From positions 6,803 to 70,802 of the forward strand of contig JBHJOB010000010.1 in NCBI GenBank assembly GCA_050330195.1: 64,000 nt of DNA, written 5' to 3'. This DNA comes from JAHQVI01 sp050330195. Lineage in GTDB: Bacteria; Pseudomonadota; Alphaproteobacteria; Rhizobiales; Rhodomicrobiaceae. A program made the position numbers and the translations under genes. Under the pieces are notes generated by a model. That model was not told the DNA's origin. It made no database searches and saw only the letters and a program-made list of their open reading frames with translations. Position 1 is the stretch's first letter. The number at the start of each line of letters is the position of its first letter. Below, in pieces: positions 42,713 to 51,122 of the stretch.

Positions 42713-44938
42713 TTAGGACAAAACCCGCTCGACCTTGTTCACCGCGGACAGGCTTTTCAGCCCGTTCAGGATGTTCCGCAGGTGCTTCACGTCCCACACT
42801 TCAAGGTCGATCAGCATGTCGGTGAAATCGACGCGGCGGTCGGTCATTTCCAGCTTGTCGATATTGCCTTGGGAATTGCCGATGACGCCCGCGATCTGGG
42901 CAAGCGAGCCCGGTTCATTGACGGCCGTGATCTTGATCTGCACGGGGAAGAATTCGTGGGAGCCCTCGTCGATGTCCCAGGTGACGTCGATCCAGCGGTC
43001 GTTGTGGTCGTAATGGTCCTTCAGCAGCGGCGAATGGATCGGGTAGATGGTGATGCCCTTGTTCGGTTCGAAAATGCCGACGATGCGCTCGCCGGGGATC
43101 GCGCCGCCGGGTGCGAAATGGATCGGCAGATCGCCCTTGGCGCCGCGGATCGGGATGCCGTTCGCACCGTTGACGCTGTGTTCCTCCGGCACGCTGCCTG
43201 GCCAGCGGAATCGGAGATTGGTCACGCGGCGCAGATTGAACCAGCCTTCGTCGGAGCGCTTGATCGCAAGCCGCTTGGGCTGCTCGGGCTGCGCCTCGCC
43301 CGGATAGGCCGCCTTGTAGACTTCCGCCGCCGTCAGCTCGCCGCGTCCGACGAGGGCGAAAACATCCTCCAGCGATTTCCGCGACAGCCGGCCGAGCGCG
43401 GCGATGATCGCGTCCTCCGAATAGGTCTTCTCGCGCTTTGCGAAGGCGGATTTCAGGATGTCGCGCCCGAGATTGCAATATTGCTTGCGCACGGCTTCGC
43501 GGCTGGCGCGGCGGATCGCGGAGCGCGCCTTGCCGGTGACGGCGATATTCTCCCATGCGGGCGGCGGAACCTGCGCTTCGGAGGTGATGATGTTGACCTC
43601 GTCGCCATTGCGCAGCTCGGTCGTCAGCGGCATGTGGCGGCCATTGACCTTCGCGCCGACGCAAGCGTTGCCGACATTGGTGTGAACCGCGTAGGCGAAG
43701 TCGATCGGCGTGGAGCCGCGCGGCAGGGCGATCAGGCGGCCCTTCGGCGTGAAGCAGAACACCTGATCCTGGAACAGCTCCAGCTTGGTGTGTTCCAGAA
43801 ACTCTTCCGGATTGTCGCCTTCGAGCAAATTGGCGACCAGCTTGCGCAGCCACTGATAGGGCGTCGGGTCTTCCGTGGCGGAGACGCCGTTCGCCGCCAG
43901 AACCACGCCATCCTTGTAGAGCGCATGGGCGGCGACGCCATATTCGGCGATCTCGTTCATCGTCGCCGTCCGGATCTGCAACTCGACGCGCTGATGGCCG
44001 GGGCCGACGATGGTCGTATGGATCGACTGGTAATTGTTGTATTTCGGCGTGGAGATATAGTCCTTGAACCGGCCCGGCACGGTGCGCCAGGTGGTGTGGA
44101 CCGCGCCGAGCACGCGGTAGCAGGCGCAGATATCGTCGACGATGATGCGGAAGCCGTAAATGTCGGAAAGCTGCTCCAGCGACACCTGCTTGTTGTCCAT
44201 CTTGCGCCAGATGGAATAGGGGCGCTTCTCGCGGCTTGAAACTTTGGCCTCGATCTTGCGGTCGGTGAGGCGGGCGTTCAGCTCGGCCTCGATCGTCTTG
44301 ATGATGTCCTTGTTGCGCTCGCGAAGCTGGGCAAGCTGCGACGTCAGGGCCTCATAGGCTTCCGGCTGCAGCCATTTGAAGGCAAGCTCCTCAAGCTCGT
44401 CCTTCATGTCCTGAATGCCCATCCGTCCGGCGAGCGGCGAATAGATGTCGAGCGTTTCCTGCGCGATCCGCCGCCTCTTGTGCGGCTTCATGTGCTCCAG
44501 CGTGCGCATGTTGTGGAGCCGGTCGGCCAGCTTCACGAGCAGCACGCGGATGTCGCTGGAAATGGCGATGAGCAGCTTGCGGAAATTCTCGGCCTGTTCG
44601 GCGCGCTTGCTGACGAGGTTCAGCTTGTCGATCTTGGTCAAGCCGTCGACAATCGCGCCAATGTCCTCGCCGAACTTGTCGACAATCTCCGCCTTGGTCG
44701 CTTCTGTGTCCTCGATGACGTCGTGGAGCAGGGCGGTCGCGATCGTGGCGTCGTCCAGCTCGTAGTCGGTGAGGATCGCGGCGACTTCGAGCGGGTGCGA
44801 GAAGTAGGGATCGCCCGAGGCGCGCTTCTGGTTGCCATGCGCCTTCATCGCGTACACATAGGCGCGATTCAGCAGATCCTCATTGGCTGCCGGATTGTAG
44901 CTCTGGACTTTTTCGACAAGTTCATATTGCCGCATCAT
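42713..44938 (-). CDS. rsh: (p)ppGpp synthetase/hydrolase, RelA/SpoT homologue
   Basis: 741 residues, the single bifunctional Rsh of alphaproteobacteria. The HD hydrolase domain is intact (TALLHDVIEDTEA). The synthetase domain has FRIIVDDICACYRVLG and KYNNYQSIHTT. TGS (FTPKGRLIALPRGSTPIDFAYAVH) and C-terminal ACT domains follow. It makes and degrades the stringent alarmone. The rpoZ gene is 51 bp upstream on the same strand, the usual pairing. Confidence 0.96.
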   Translation of the reverse strand: MMRQYELVEKVQSYNPAANEDLLNRAYVYAMKAHGNQKRASGDPYFSHPLEVAAILTDYELDDATIATALLHDVIEDTEATKAEIVDKFGEDIGAIVDGLTKIDKLNLVSKRAEQAENFRKLLIAISSDIRVLLVKLADRLHNMRTLEHMKPHKRRRIAQETLDIYSPLAGRMGIQDMKDELEELAFKWLQPEAYEALTSQLAQLRERNKDIIKTIEAELNARLTDRKIEAKVSSREKRPYSIWRKMDNKQVSLEQLSDIYGFRIIVDDICACYRVLGAVHTTWRTVPGRFKDYISTPKYNNYQSIHTTIVGPGHQRVELQIRTATMNEIAEYGVAAHALYKDGVVLAANGVSATEDPTPYQWLRKLVANLLEGDNPEEFLEHTKLELFQDQVFCFTPKGRLIALPRGSTPIDFAYAVHTNVGNACVGAKVNGRHMPLTTELRNGDEVNIITSEAQVPPPAWENIAVTGKARSAIRRASREAVRKQYCNLGRDILKSAFAKREKTYSEDAIIAALGRLSRKSLEDVFALVGRGELTAAEVYKAAYPGEAQPEQPKRLAIKRSDEGWFNLRRVTNLRFRWPGSVPEEHSVNGANGIPIRGAKGDLPIHFAPGGAIPGERIVGIFEPNKGITIYPIHSPLLKDHYDHNDRWIDVTWDIDEGSHEFFPVQIKITAVNEPGSLAQIAGVIGNSQGNIDKLEMTDRRVDFTDMLIDLEVWDVKHLRNILNGLKSLSAVNKVERVLS

Positions 44939-44989
44939 GACGGGAACCCTCGCCCGCCTGTTGCCAGACCAGAAGCCTCGCTATGGCGG

Positions 44990-45397
44990 TTAGCGGGACC
45001 GGTTGTTCTGATGCTGGTCAGTCGGGATGCTTCTTTCCATACCACGGAGAAGTTCTTCTTCTGTCATCCGGTCGATAACGACATCGCTCGACGGGTCGTC
45101 ACGGCTGAAGACCGGGCGGTCGGAGGAACCGGACAGCATCGGAACCGCATCGGGCTCGGGCTCGTCGACTTCGACGTAGCGCTGCATCGAGTGTATCAGA
45201 TCTTCCTTGATGTCTTCCGGCGAAATGGTGCGCTCGGCGATCTCACGCAGGGAAACGACAGGATTCTTGTCGTTTTCACGTTCGACCGTGATCGGGGCGC
45301 CGGCGGAAACGCTCCGGGCGCGGTGGGCGGCGAGCAGAACCAGCTCAAACCGATTTGGTACCTTGTCGACGCAGTCTTCAACGGTCACGCGAGCCAT
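44990..45397 (-). CDS. rpoZ: DNA-directed RNA polymerase omega subunit
   Basis: 135 residues. The N-terminal MARVTVEDCVDKVPNRFELVLLAAHRAR is the omega core that clamps the beta' C-terminus; the acidic C-terminal half is the longer tail usual in alphaproteobacteria. Omega also forms part of a ppGpp site, matching its pairing with rsh just downstream. Confidence 0.96.
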   Translation of the reverse strand: MARVTVEDCVDKVPNRFELVLLAAHRARSVSAGAPITVERENDKNPVVSLREIAERTISPEDIKEDLIHSMQRYVEVDEPEPDAVPMLSGSSDRPVFSRDDPSSDVVIDRMTEEELLRGMERSIPTDQHQNNRSR

Positions 45398-45572
45398 GGC
45401 GCAGGATTCCCATGTTTGTCTGGAGAAATTTATCCTTTAAGTAGCGATTTTTTCGCTCACGCGCAAGCCTTGCGGCCCCAAACTCACAGCCCTCGGCAAT
45501 GAATATAAAGACGGAGTATCTCATGTAATGTTCTGGTTGCATGAGAATGTGCGGCCGCTTATAGGTAAGGTC

Positions 45573-45917
45573 ATGAAACTCGACCTGCTGTTCCGGGCTC
45601 TGGCGGATCCGACAAGGCGGCGGCTGATGGACGAACTTGCCGAGCGCGACGGGCAAACGCTGTTCGAGCTGCATGTCCGGCTCATCACCTGGCAGGGCGC
45701 GGCCCTGTCCCGGCAGGCATTGTCCAAACATCTGGGCGTGCTGGAAAAAGCCGGGCTGGTGCGCAGCGAGTGGCGGTGGCGCAGCAAGCACCATTTTCTC
45801 GAAAGAGCGCCGATCCGTCAGGCTTGGGACATGTGGCTCGGGTCATTTGCCGAAAGCGAAGAAGGCAAGGAGGAAAATGCCGATGAAGATCGTTGTGACG
45901 AGCATCATGGTCGATGA
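45573..45917 (+). CDS. ArsR family transcriptional regulator
   Basis: 114 residues from ATG 45573 (MKLDLLFRALADPTRR); the frame is open to ATG 45528. The winged helix is clear: ADPTRRRLMDEL near the start and the recognition helix LSRQALSKHLGVLEKAGLV. No metal-binding cysteine pair is present, so this is not an ArsR/SmtB metal sensor. The C-terminus is overlapped by the VOC gene over 41 bases, which indicates translational coupling and joint function. Confidence 0.9.
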   Translation: MKLDLLFRALADPTRRRLMDELAERDGQTLFELHVRLITWQGAALSRQALSKHLGVLEKAGLVRSEWRWRSKHHFLERAPIRQAWDMWLGSFAESEEGKEENADEDRCDEHHGR

Positions 45918-46269
45918 TCAGGACAAGGCGCTGCGGTTCTATACCGAAGTTCTTGGCTTCCTGCCCAAGCTGGATATCCCTATGGGCGAGCATCGCTGGC
46001 TGACATTGGTGTCGCCGGACGATCCCGATGGCGTTCAACTCGTGCTGGAGCCCGACAGTCATCCCGCCGCAAGGCCGTTCAAGGACGCGCTGACCGCCGA
46101 TGGCATTCCCTGCACCTCCTTCGGCGTTGCCGACATTCACGCCGAGCATCAGCGGCTGCTTGGCCTCGGCGTCGAATTCACCCAGCCGCCGGTGACGATG
46201 GGACCGGTGACAACGGCCGTCTTCTCGGACACTTGCGGCAATCTGCTGCAGATCGCCCAGCATCATTGA
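45877..46269 (+). CDS. VOC family (glyoxalase/dioxygenase-like) protein
   Basis: 130 residues. ATG 45877 has a perfect AAGGAGG ribosome site inside the upstream gene. The vicinal-oxygen-chelate fold shows as two beta-alpha-beta-beta-beta halves: SIMVDDQDKALRFYTEVLGF in the first, TSFGVADIHAEHQRLLGLGVEF in the second, and a terminal DTCGNLLQI strand. Related proteins are glyoxalase-like or antibiotic-binding. The ArsR-VOC pair is common and usually of unknown substrate. Confidence 0.9.
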   Translation: MPMKIVVTSIMVDDQDKALRFYTEVLGFLPKLDIPMGEHRWLTLVSPDDPDGVQLVLEPDSHPAARPFKDALTADGIPCTSFGVADIHAEHQRLLGLGVEFTQPPVTMGPVTTAVFSDTCGNLLQIAQHH

Positions 46270-46305
46270 TGCCGGCCGCGCAAACCGCGACCGCCTGGAA
46301 AGCTG

Positions 46306-46869
46306 TCACGACAGCGCCGCCGCATCCCGCATGAACATCTCCTGCGACGTTATGATCTGCCCATCGGCGGCGAATTCCAGCCGCTTCATGAGCTGTGCGG
46401 CGCTCAGTCCCGAAACCGGATGATGCCAGTAGGGAGCCACATCCAGCAGCGGCTTCAGGACAAAAGGCCGCATTGCCACGCCGGGATGCGGCAGAATTAA
46501 AGTTGGCGTGCCGCATTTAAAAACTTGCTTATTGCCTTTTGACCAATTTAAGATTCGGCTGTTGTAATCGACGATGTCGAGGTCGAGCGGACGAGGTCCC
46601 CAGCGTCTCGACGATCGCCGCCCTGCTCCTGCCTCGATCCTCTTGAGTAATGTCAGGAGTGCTTTCGGTGGACGGGAGGTGTGGACCAGCGCGACTGCGT
46701 TAGTAAAATCGGGTTGATTGGCTAGTCCGTAGGGTTGGGTTCGGTAGAGGCGCGAATGGCGCACAATCCTGACACTCTGTTTTTCCAGCTCAGTTAGAGC
46801 TTGCAAAATCGTGGTATCAGAATTACCCCACCGACTGGTTACATTTGATCCTAAGCTGATGATGACCAT
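46306..46869 (-). CDS. folK: 6-hydroxymethyl-7,8-dihydropterin pyrophosphokinase
   Basis: 187 residues from ATG 46869 (AAGG upstream); the frame is open to a TTG at 46893. The start MVIISLGSN, the NAVALVHTSRPPKALL segment, the catalytic GPRPLDLDIVDYN and the LPHPGVAMRPFVLKPL motif identify HPPK, which transfers pyrophosphate from ATP to the pterin in folate synthesis. No folP or folB is adjacent. By eye this gene is more A+T-rich than its neighbours. Confidence 0.93.
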   Translation of the reverse strand: MVIISLGSNVTSRWGNSDTTILQALTELEKQSVRIVRHSRLYRTQPYGLANQPDFTNAVALVHTSRPPKALLTLLKRIEAGAGRRSSRRWGPRPLDLDIVDYNSRILNWSKGNKQVFKCGTPTLILPHPGVAMRPFVLKPLLDVAPYWHHPVSGLSAAQLMKRLEFAADGQIITSQEMFMRDAAALS

Positions 46870-47002
46870 TTCTACCTTGGCTTTTTTCGCCAACGCGTAT
46901 TGACGTTGAAGATGCCCCAGGGGGTGGGGCGGCTGCTGGAATGAAGGCTCGCTTGGCCATTTTCAGGCAATCGGGCGCGTCCTCTTCCCAGAAAGGACCA
47001 TT

Positions 47003-47614
47003 ATGCAAATGAATTTTTATCCGTCGGAACGTATTGCGCTATTCATCGATGGCGCAAACCTATATGCGACTGCGAAGGCACTGGGGTTTGATATAGATTA
47101 CAAAAGGCTTTTGGACGTCTTTCGTACGGAAGGCCGCCTCTTGCGGGCACTATATTATACTGCAATTGCCGAGGATCAGGAATACTCCTCGATCCGTCCC
47201 TTGATAGACTGGCTCGACTATAATGGCTATACGATGGTCACGAAGCCGACCAAAGAATTCACCGACGCGGCGGGCCGCCGGAAAATCAAGGGTAACATGG
47301 ACATCGAACTGACCGTCGATGCCATGGAACTCGCCGAACACCTGGACCACATCGTGCTGTTTTCAGGCGACGGCGATTTCAGGACGCTGGTCGAGTCGCT
47401 CCAGCACAAGGGCAAGCGCGTCAGTGTCGTCTCCACGATGAACACCCAACCGCCGATGGTCTCAGACGAGTTGCGCAGGCAGGCCGACCAGTTCGTCGAT
47501 CTTGCGGACATGGAAGAGAAAATCTGCCGGCCGTCCAACAATCAGTTTGGGCGCGGCGGAGGTGGACGCGCGCCGTATAGCGACGCCGAAACGGACGATT
47601 TTGCCGACGCCTGA
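47003..47614 (+). CDS. NYN domain protein, LabA/DUF88 family
   Basis: 203 residues. The PIN-like NYN nuclease fold shows its acidic residues in ALFIDGANLYATAKAL, KGNMDIELTVDAMELAEHLDHIVLFSGDGDF and FVDLADMEEKI. Members are predicted RNases; LabA of cyanobacteria is a clock-output protein. AAGGA precedes the ATG. It is divergent from folK, an arrangement kept in many Hyphomicrobiales, and is followed by a long non-coding stretch. Confidence 0.9.
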   Translation: MQMNFYPSERIALFIDGANLYATAKALGFDIDYKRLLDVFRTEGRLLRALYYTAIAEDQEYSSIRPLIDWLDYNGYTMVTKPTKEFTDAAGRRKIKGNMDIELTVDAMELAEHLDHIVLFSGDGDFRTLVESLQHKGKRVSVVSTMNTQPPMVSDELRRQADQFVDLADMEEKICRPSNNQFGRGGGGRAPYSDAETDDFADA

Positions 47615-47978
47615 GTGATTGCCGGGATCTGGCGATATAGAGAAGATTGCTTATAACGTGGCATCCGACGCGCAGCGGATTTGTTTGCGAATCGCCTATA
47701 TCGTCGGTTCCTGAAATCTTGCGATGCATCCTTGCGCCGATGCTGCTCTGGTTTCTCCCCGCAGAATATCCACAAAGGTGCTCTCCCGGTACGCAAACGC
47801 TTCTTGCGCCGCGGACACGGATAATAGCATAAGGGCAACAGGAAACGGCGGCAGGGCGGTTTCCCATCTGCTGTGCCTTTCATTGCGCTTCGCTGATCAT
47901 TCTACCGATCAGGAACGCCCGTCCTTAATTCACCGCAGCCAATCTCTGACTGTCAGCATCGGATTCGCCATATCGCTC
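47615..47978. other. Intergenic region before the UDG gene
   Basis: 364 bases. The glycosylase frame is open back to 47724, but the upstream codons have no protein-like pattern. A minus-strand open frame (47542-47883) overlaps the NYN gene and looks spurious. No RNA gene was recognised. Confidence 0.45.
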
Positions 47979-48623
47979 ATGACCGTTCCAGAGCCTGACC
48001 CGGATTGCCCGCTCTGCCCGCGCCTGGTCGCCTTCCGCCACCAGAACCGGGCCGCCTTTCCCGACTGGCACAACGCGCCCGTGCCGTCTTTCGGAGAGGA
48101 TGGGGCGCGGTTGCTTATCGTGGGGCTGGCTCCAGGCTTGCGCGGCGCGAACCGGACCGGGCGGCCTTTCACGGGGGATTATGCCGGCGTCCTGCTGTAC
48201 CGGACGTTGCTCAAATTCGGTTTCGCATCCGGCTCTTATGGCGAGGCGCCGGATGACGGCTTGCGCCTGCAGGATTGCATGATCACGAACGGCGTCAGAT
48301 GCGTCCCGCCGGCGAATAAACCGGAATCTTCGGAAATCAACATATGCCGTCAGTTCCTGAATGGACGGATTTCGCAAATGCCGAATTTGCGGGCAATTGT
48401 GGTGCTGGGCCGCATTGCGCATGATACGACAATCCGGGGCTTCGGCTTGAAATTAAAAGACTTTAAATTTGGCCATGGCGCAATTCACCATCTGGGTGAA
48501 TATAATATTCAGATTTTCGACAGTTACCATTGTTCCCGCTACAACACTAATACTGGTATGTTGACTCCCGAGATGTTCGAGGGCGTTTTCGCAAATGTTA
48601 GAAGTTTGCTTGATCGCTCCTGA
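47979..48623 (+). CDS. Uracil-DNA glycosylase, family 5 (UDGb-like)
   Basis: 214 residues from ATG 47979. An N-terminal CxxC (Cys10, Cys13) with later cysteines (in MITNGVRCVPP and SYHCSRYNTNTG) forms the expected Fe-S ligand set. The active-site motif is GLAPGLRGANRTGRPFTGD, in place of the DP-containing motif of family 1. The enzyme removes uracil and other deaminated bases from DNA. It lies between the NYN and DUF3775 genes. Confidence 0.9.
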   Translation: MTVPEPDPDCPLCPRLVAFRHQNRAAFPDWHNAPVPSFGEDGARLLIVGLAPGLRGANRTGRPFTGDYAGVLLYRTLLKFGFASGSYGEAPDDGLRLQDCMITNGVRCVPPANKPESSEINICRQFLNGRISQMPNLRAIVVLGRIAHDTTIRGFGLKLKDFKFGHGAIHHLGEYNIQIFDSYHCSRYNTNTGMLTPEMFEGVFANVRSLLDRS

Positions 48624-48692
48624 TGTGTGGTTGTAGACTGGCAAATTCATAGCTCATAGATCTTATATATAAATAGAAGTGAGTTTGGCCCC

Positions 48693-49097
48693 ATGCTTCA
48701 GATCTCGACCTCCAAGATTGCACATGTCATTGTAAGAGCGAAAGAATATGACGCAAAACTGGGCAACTGGGAGGATACGCTGGAAAGCGGTTTTCGTGAG
48801 GACATCAGCGGTACGGTTCTCGAAAACTTCTCCAGCGACGCCAATGGCGGAGAACTCGCGGAATTCATTGCGAGCCTTAGCGAGGACGAGCAGGCAAGTC
48901 TGGTTGCGTTGACGTGGCTGGGGCGCGGCACATACTCGCCGGACGAGCTTGACGAAGCGATCGACATTGCCCGGGCCGAGCATATCAGCAAGGCTGACAA
49001 TTACCTGATCGGCATTCCGTTGCTCGCGGATTACCTGGAGGACGGGCTCGACAAGCTGGGCTATTCCGTCGAAGAACTGGAGAAGATGTTCTCCTGA
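48693..49097 (+). CDS. DUF3775 domain-containing protein
   Basis: 134 residues, acidic, largely helical by pattern, with the family features LASLSEDEQASLVALTWLGRG and a C-terminal IPLLADYLEDGL block. The function is unknown. It begins 69 bp after the glycosylase gene behind an A+T-rich patch (48655-48675) that may be a promoter. Confidence 0.85.
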   Translation: MLQISTSKIAHVIVRAKEYDAKLGNWEDTLESGFREDISGTVLENFSSDANGGELAEFIASLSEDEQASLVALTWLGRGTYSPDELDEAIDIARAEHISKADNYLIGIPLLADYLEDGLDKLGYSVEELEKMFS

Positions 49098-49219
49098 GTT
49101 CCGTGGATGCCTCGGTCCCCATGCGCTTTCGTGCAATGACGCCGGGTGTTTCCGTCAGAAATGATGCTGACTATAGCGGGATCGCTTCAGGTGAGATCGT
49201 TCTGCCACACATACAGATG

Positions 49220-49297
49220 TCATTCCCGCGCAAGCGGGAATCCAGGTCCTTCGCAGCATCTCCGGTGTTTACCGGATTCCCGCTTGCGCGGGAATGA
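49220..49297. repeat. 24-bp perfect inverted repeat, each arm itself palindromic
   Basis: Arms at 49220-49243 and 49274-49297 are exact reverse complements. Each arm also contains a near-palindromic TTCCCGC...GCGGGAA core. The unit resembles short dispersed repeats of proteobacterial genomes. It lies between the convergent DUF3775 and smpB genes and could end transcription from both sides. Confidence 0.8.
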
Positions 49298-49330
49298 CGA
49301 GAACTGTGTCCATCTGAACTGATCTTGCTC

Positions 49331-49807
49331 TTAGCCCTTCTCGCGCAGCAGGCGGGCCTTCTGGCGATCCCAGTCGCGTGACTTTTCAGCCTGCCGCTTG
49401 TCGTGCAGCTTGCGGCCACGGGCAAGCGCCAGTTCCAGCTTGGCGCGCCCGCGATCGTTGAAATACAACTTGAGCGGAACAAGCGTCATCCCGTCCCGCC
49501 GTACGGCGCCGATCAGCTTGGCGATTTCGCGCTTGTGCAGCAGCAGCTTGCGCGGGCGGCGTTCTTCGTGGTTCAGGCGGTTTGCCTGCGCGTAAGCGGG
49601 GATGTAGGCGTTGATCATATAGATCTCGCCGCCTTCCTCGGAGGCGTAGGATTCCGCGATGTTCGACTTCCCCGCCCGCAGCGACTTGACCTCCGATCCG
49701 GCAAGCGCGATCCCTGCCTCGAAAACCTCGTGGATTTCGTAGGAATGCCGTGCCTTGCGGTTTTCCGCCACGATCTTGCGCGGCGGTTGCTTCTTCGGAA
49801 TTGCCAT
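49331..49807 (-). CDS. smpB: SsrA-binding protein SmpB
   Basis: 158 residues, standard length. RKARHSYEIHEVFEAGIALAG, VKSLRAGKSNI and the basic, flexible C-terminal tail (RQKARLLREKG) are diagnostic. It delivers tmRNA to stalled ribosomes; the tail enters the empty mRNA channel. It is on the same strand as dapA, 86 bp downstream of that gene's stop. Confidence 0.97.
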   Translation of the reverse strand: MAIPKKQPPRKIVAENRKARHSYEIHEVFEAGIALAGSEVKSLRAGKSNIAESYASEEGGEIYMINAYIPAYAQANRLNHEERRPRKLLLHKREIAKLIGAVRRDGMTLVPLKLYFNDRGRAKLELALARGRKLHDKRQAEKSRDWDRQKARLLREKG

Positions 49808-49893
49808 TATCTTGAGCCTAATCGGGATTCAATCAGATGGAGACGATCCCGATCAATATCCATCTCTGCAAGCGGATTTTCGCGGCCTCGCCA

Positions 49894-50787
49894 TCAAACC
49901 GCGATCAGTTCCGGCGTTAGCAGCCCGGCGAAATCCAGCGCGGCGTCGACAGCCGCCCTGGTGGTTTCCTGAACCGGACACAGCGGCAGACGGGTTTCAG
50001 CGCTGCAAATCCCAAGCCGCTCAGCCGCATATTTCACCGGACCCGGATTGCTTTCCACGAACAGCGCATCGTGCAGCGGCATAAGCTTGTCCTGCAAAGC
50101 CAGAGCGCGCCCGAAATTGCCTTCAAGGCAAGCATTCTGGAACTGCGCGCAAAGGGCCGGGGCGACATTGGCGGTTACCGAGATGCAGCCGACGCCGCCA
50201 TGGGCATTGAAGCCGAGCGCCGTCGCGTCCTCGCCGGAGAGCTGGCAGAAATCCGGGCCCATCGCCCCGCGCTGCTGGCTCACCCGCGCCATGTTTGCCG
50301 TCGCATCCTTTACTCCGGCGATATTCGGCAGTGCGAACAGCCGGGTCATCGTCGCGACGCTCATGTCGATGACGCTGCGTCCCGGTATGTTATAGATGAT
50401 GATCGGGATATTGATCGCATCGTTGATCGCCTTGTAATGCCGGTAAAGCCCTTCCTGCGTGGGCTTGTTGTAATAGGGGGTGACGACGAGCACGCCATTC
50501 GCCCCGACCGACTGCGCAAAGCGCGCCAGTTCGATGGCCTCGGCCGTGCTGTTCGAGCCCGCGCCGGCGATCACCGGGACACGGCCGTCGGTCTGTTCGA
50601 TGCAGATCTGCACCACGCGCCGATGCTCGTCATGGGACAAGGTGGGCGACTCGCCGGTCGTGCCGACGGGAACAAGCCCGTGCGAGCCGGATTTGATCTG
50701 GAACTCAATGAGGCGGCGGTAAGCGTCTTCATCCAGTGCGCCATTGGAGAATGGCGTTATCAGTGCCGGAATCGATCCCCTGAACAT
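49894..50787 (-). CDS. dapA: 4-hydroxy-tetrahydrodipicolinate synthase
   Basis: 297 residues. It condenses pyruvate with aspartate semialdehyde in lysine/diaminopimelate synthesis. The catalytic set is visible: Thr43-Thr44 in VGTTGES, Tyr132 in YNIPGRS, and the Schiff-base Lys160 in AGVKDATA. It is upstream of smpB in the same direction. Confidence 0.96.
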   Translation of the reverse strand: MFRGSIPALITPFSNGALDEDAYRRLIEFQIKSGSHGLVPVGTTGESPTLSHDEHRRVVQICIEQTDGRVPVIAGAGSNSTAEAIELARFAQSVGANGVLVVTPYYNKPTQEGLYRHYKAINDAINIPIIIYNIPGRSVIDMSVATMTRLFALPNIAGVKDATANMARVSQQRGAMGPDFCQLSGEDATALGFNAHGGVGCISVTANVAPALCAQFQNACLEGNFGRALALQDKLMPLHDALFVESNPGPVKYAAERLGICSAETRLPLCPVQETTRAAVDAALDFAGLLTPELIAV

Positions 50788-51122
50788 GGCAAATCCTTCA
50801 GATTGCGCCGCTCCACGCCCGGCGCGCCATAGAAATAACCTAAAGGGACCATAGTGATTTCTTTTCAGACCGGCAAGCGCAGCATCCGGCCCGCTTTCCG
50901 GATAAAGCGGGGCTTCTTTTGTCCCCCGATTTGCGTTCCATACTGGAATAACCGCCTCGCGGTAGGAGACTGTTAATCATTACCGTTCTTCACTGTGACA
51001 AGTCGTGGGACATGACGCCCCTGTTCGGTTGGATGAAAATCGATATAGTGTCGTTAAAATTTTAGTTTTCACTCTTCGCGCGACTTGCAGAAGTTACAAA
51101 GCTCTCGACGGCCAAATTGCTC
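50788..51122. other. Divergent intergenic region, dapA/slt
   Basis: 335 bases carrying the start regions of both genes. The only defined structure is the hairpin at 50890-50920. A+T-rich sequence around 51040-51066 may contain the slt promoter; no convincing -35/-10 pair could be fixed. Confidence 0.5.
50890..50920 (+). terminator. Rho-independent terminator-like hairpin upstream of slt
   Basis: CCCGCTTT pairs with AAAGCGGG over a 6-base loop, followed by GCTTCTTTT. It points along the plus strand, but no plus-strand gene lies just upstream, so it could end a short leader or an unannotated small RNA. Confidence 0.5.

Noticed and set aside
42782..44239. Plus-strand open frame of 485 codons
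   Set aside because: It is antisense to rsh, whose motifs are complete on the other strand.
47542..47883. Minus-strand open frame near the NYN gene
   Set aside because: It overlaps the 3' end of the NYN gene and has shadow-like composition.
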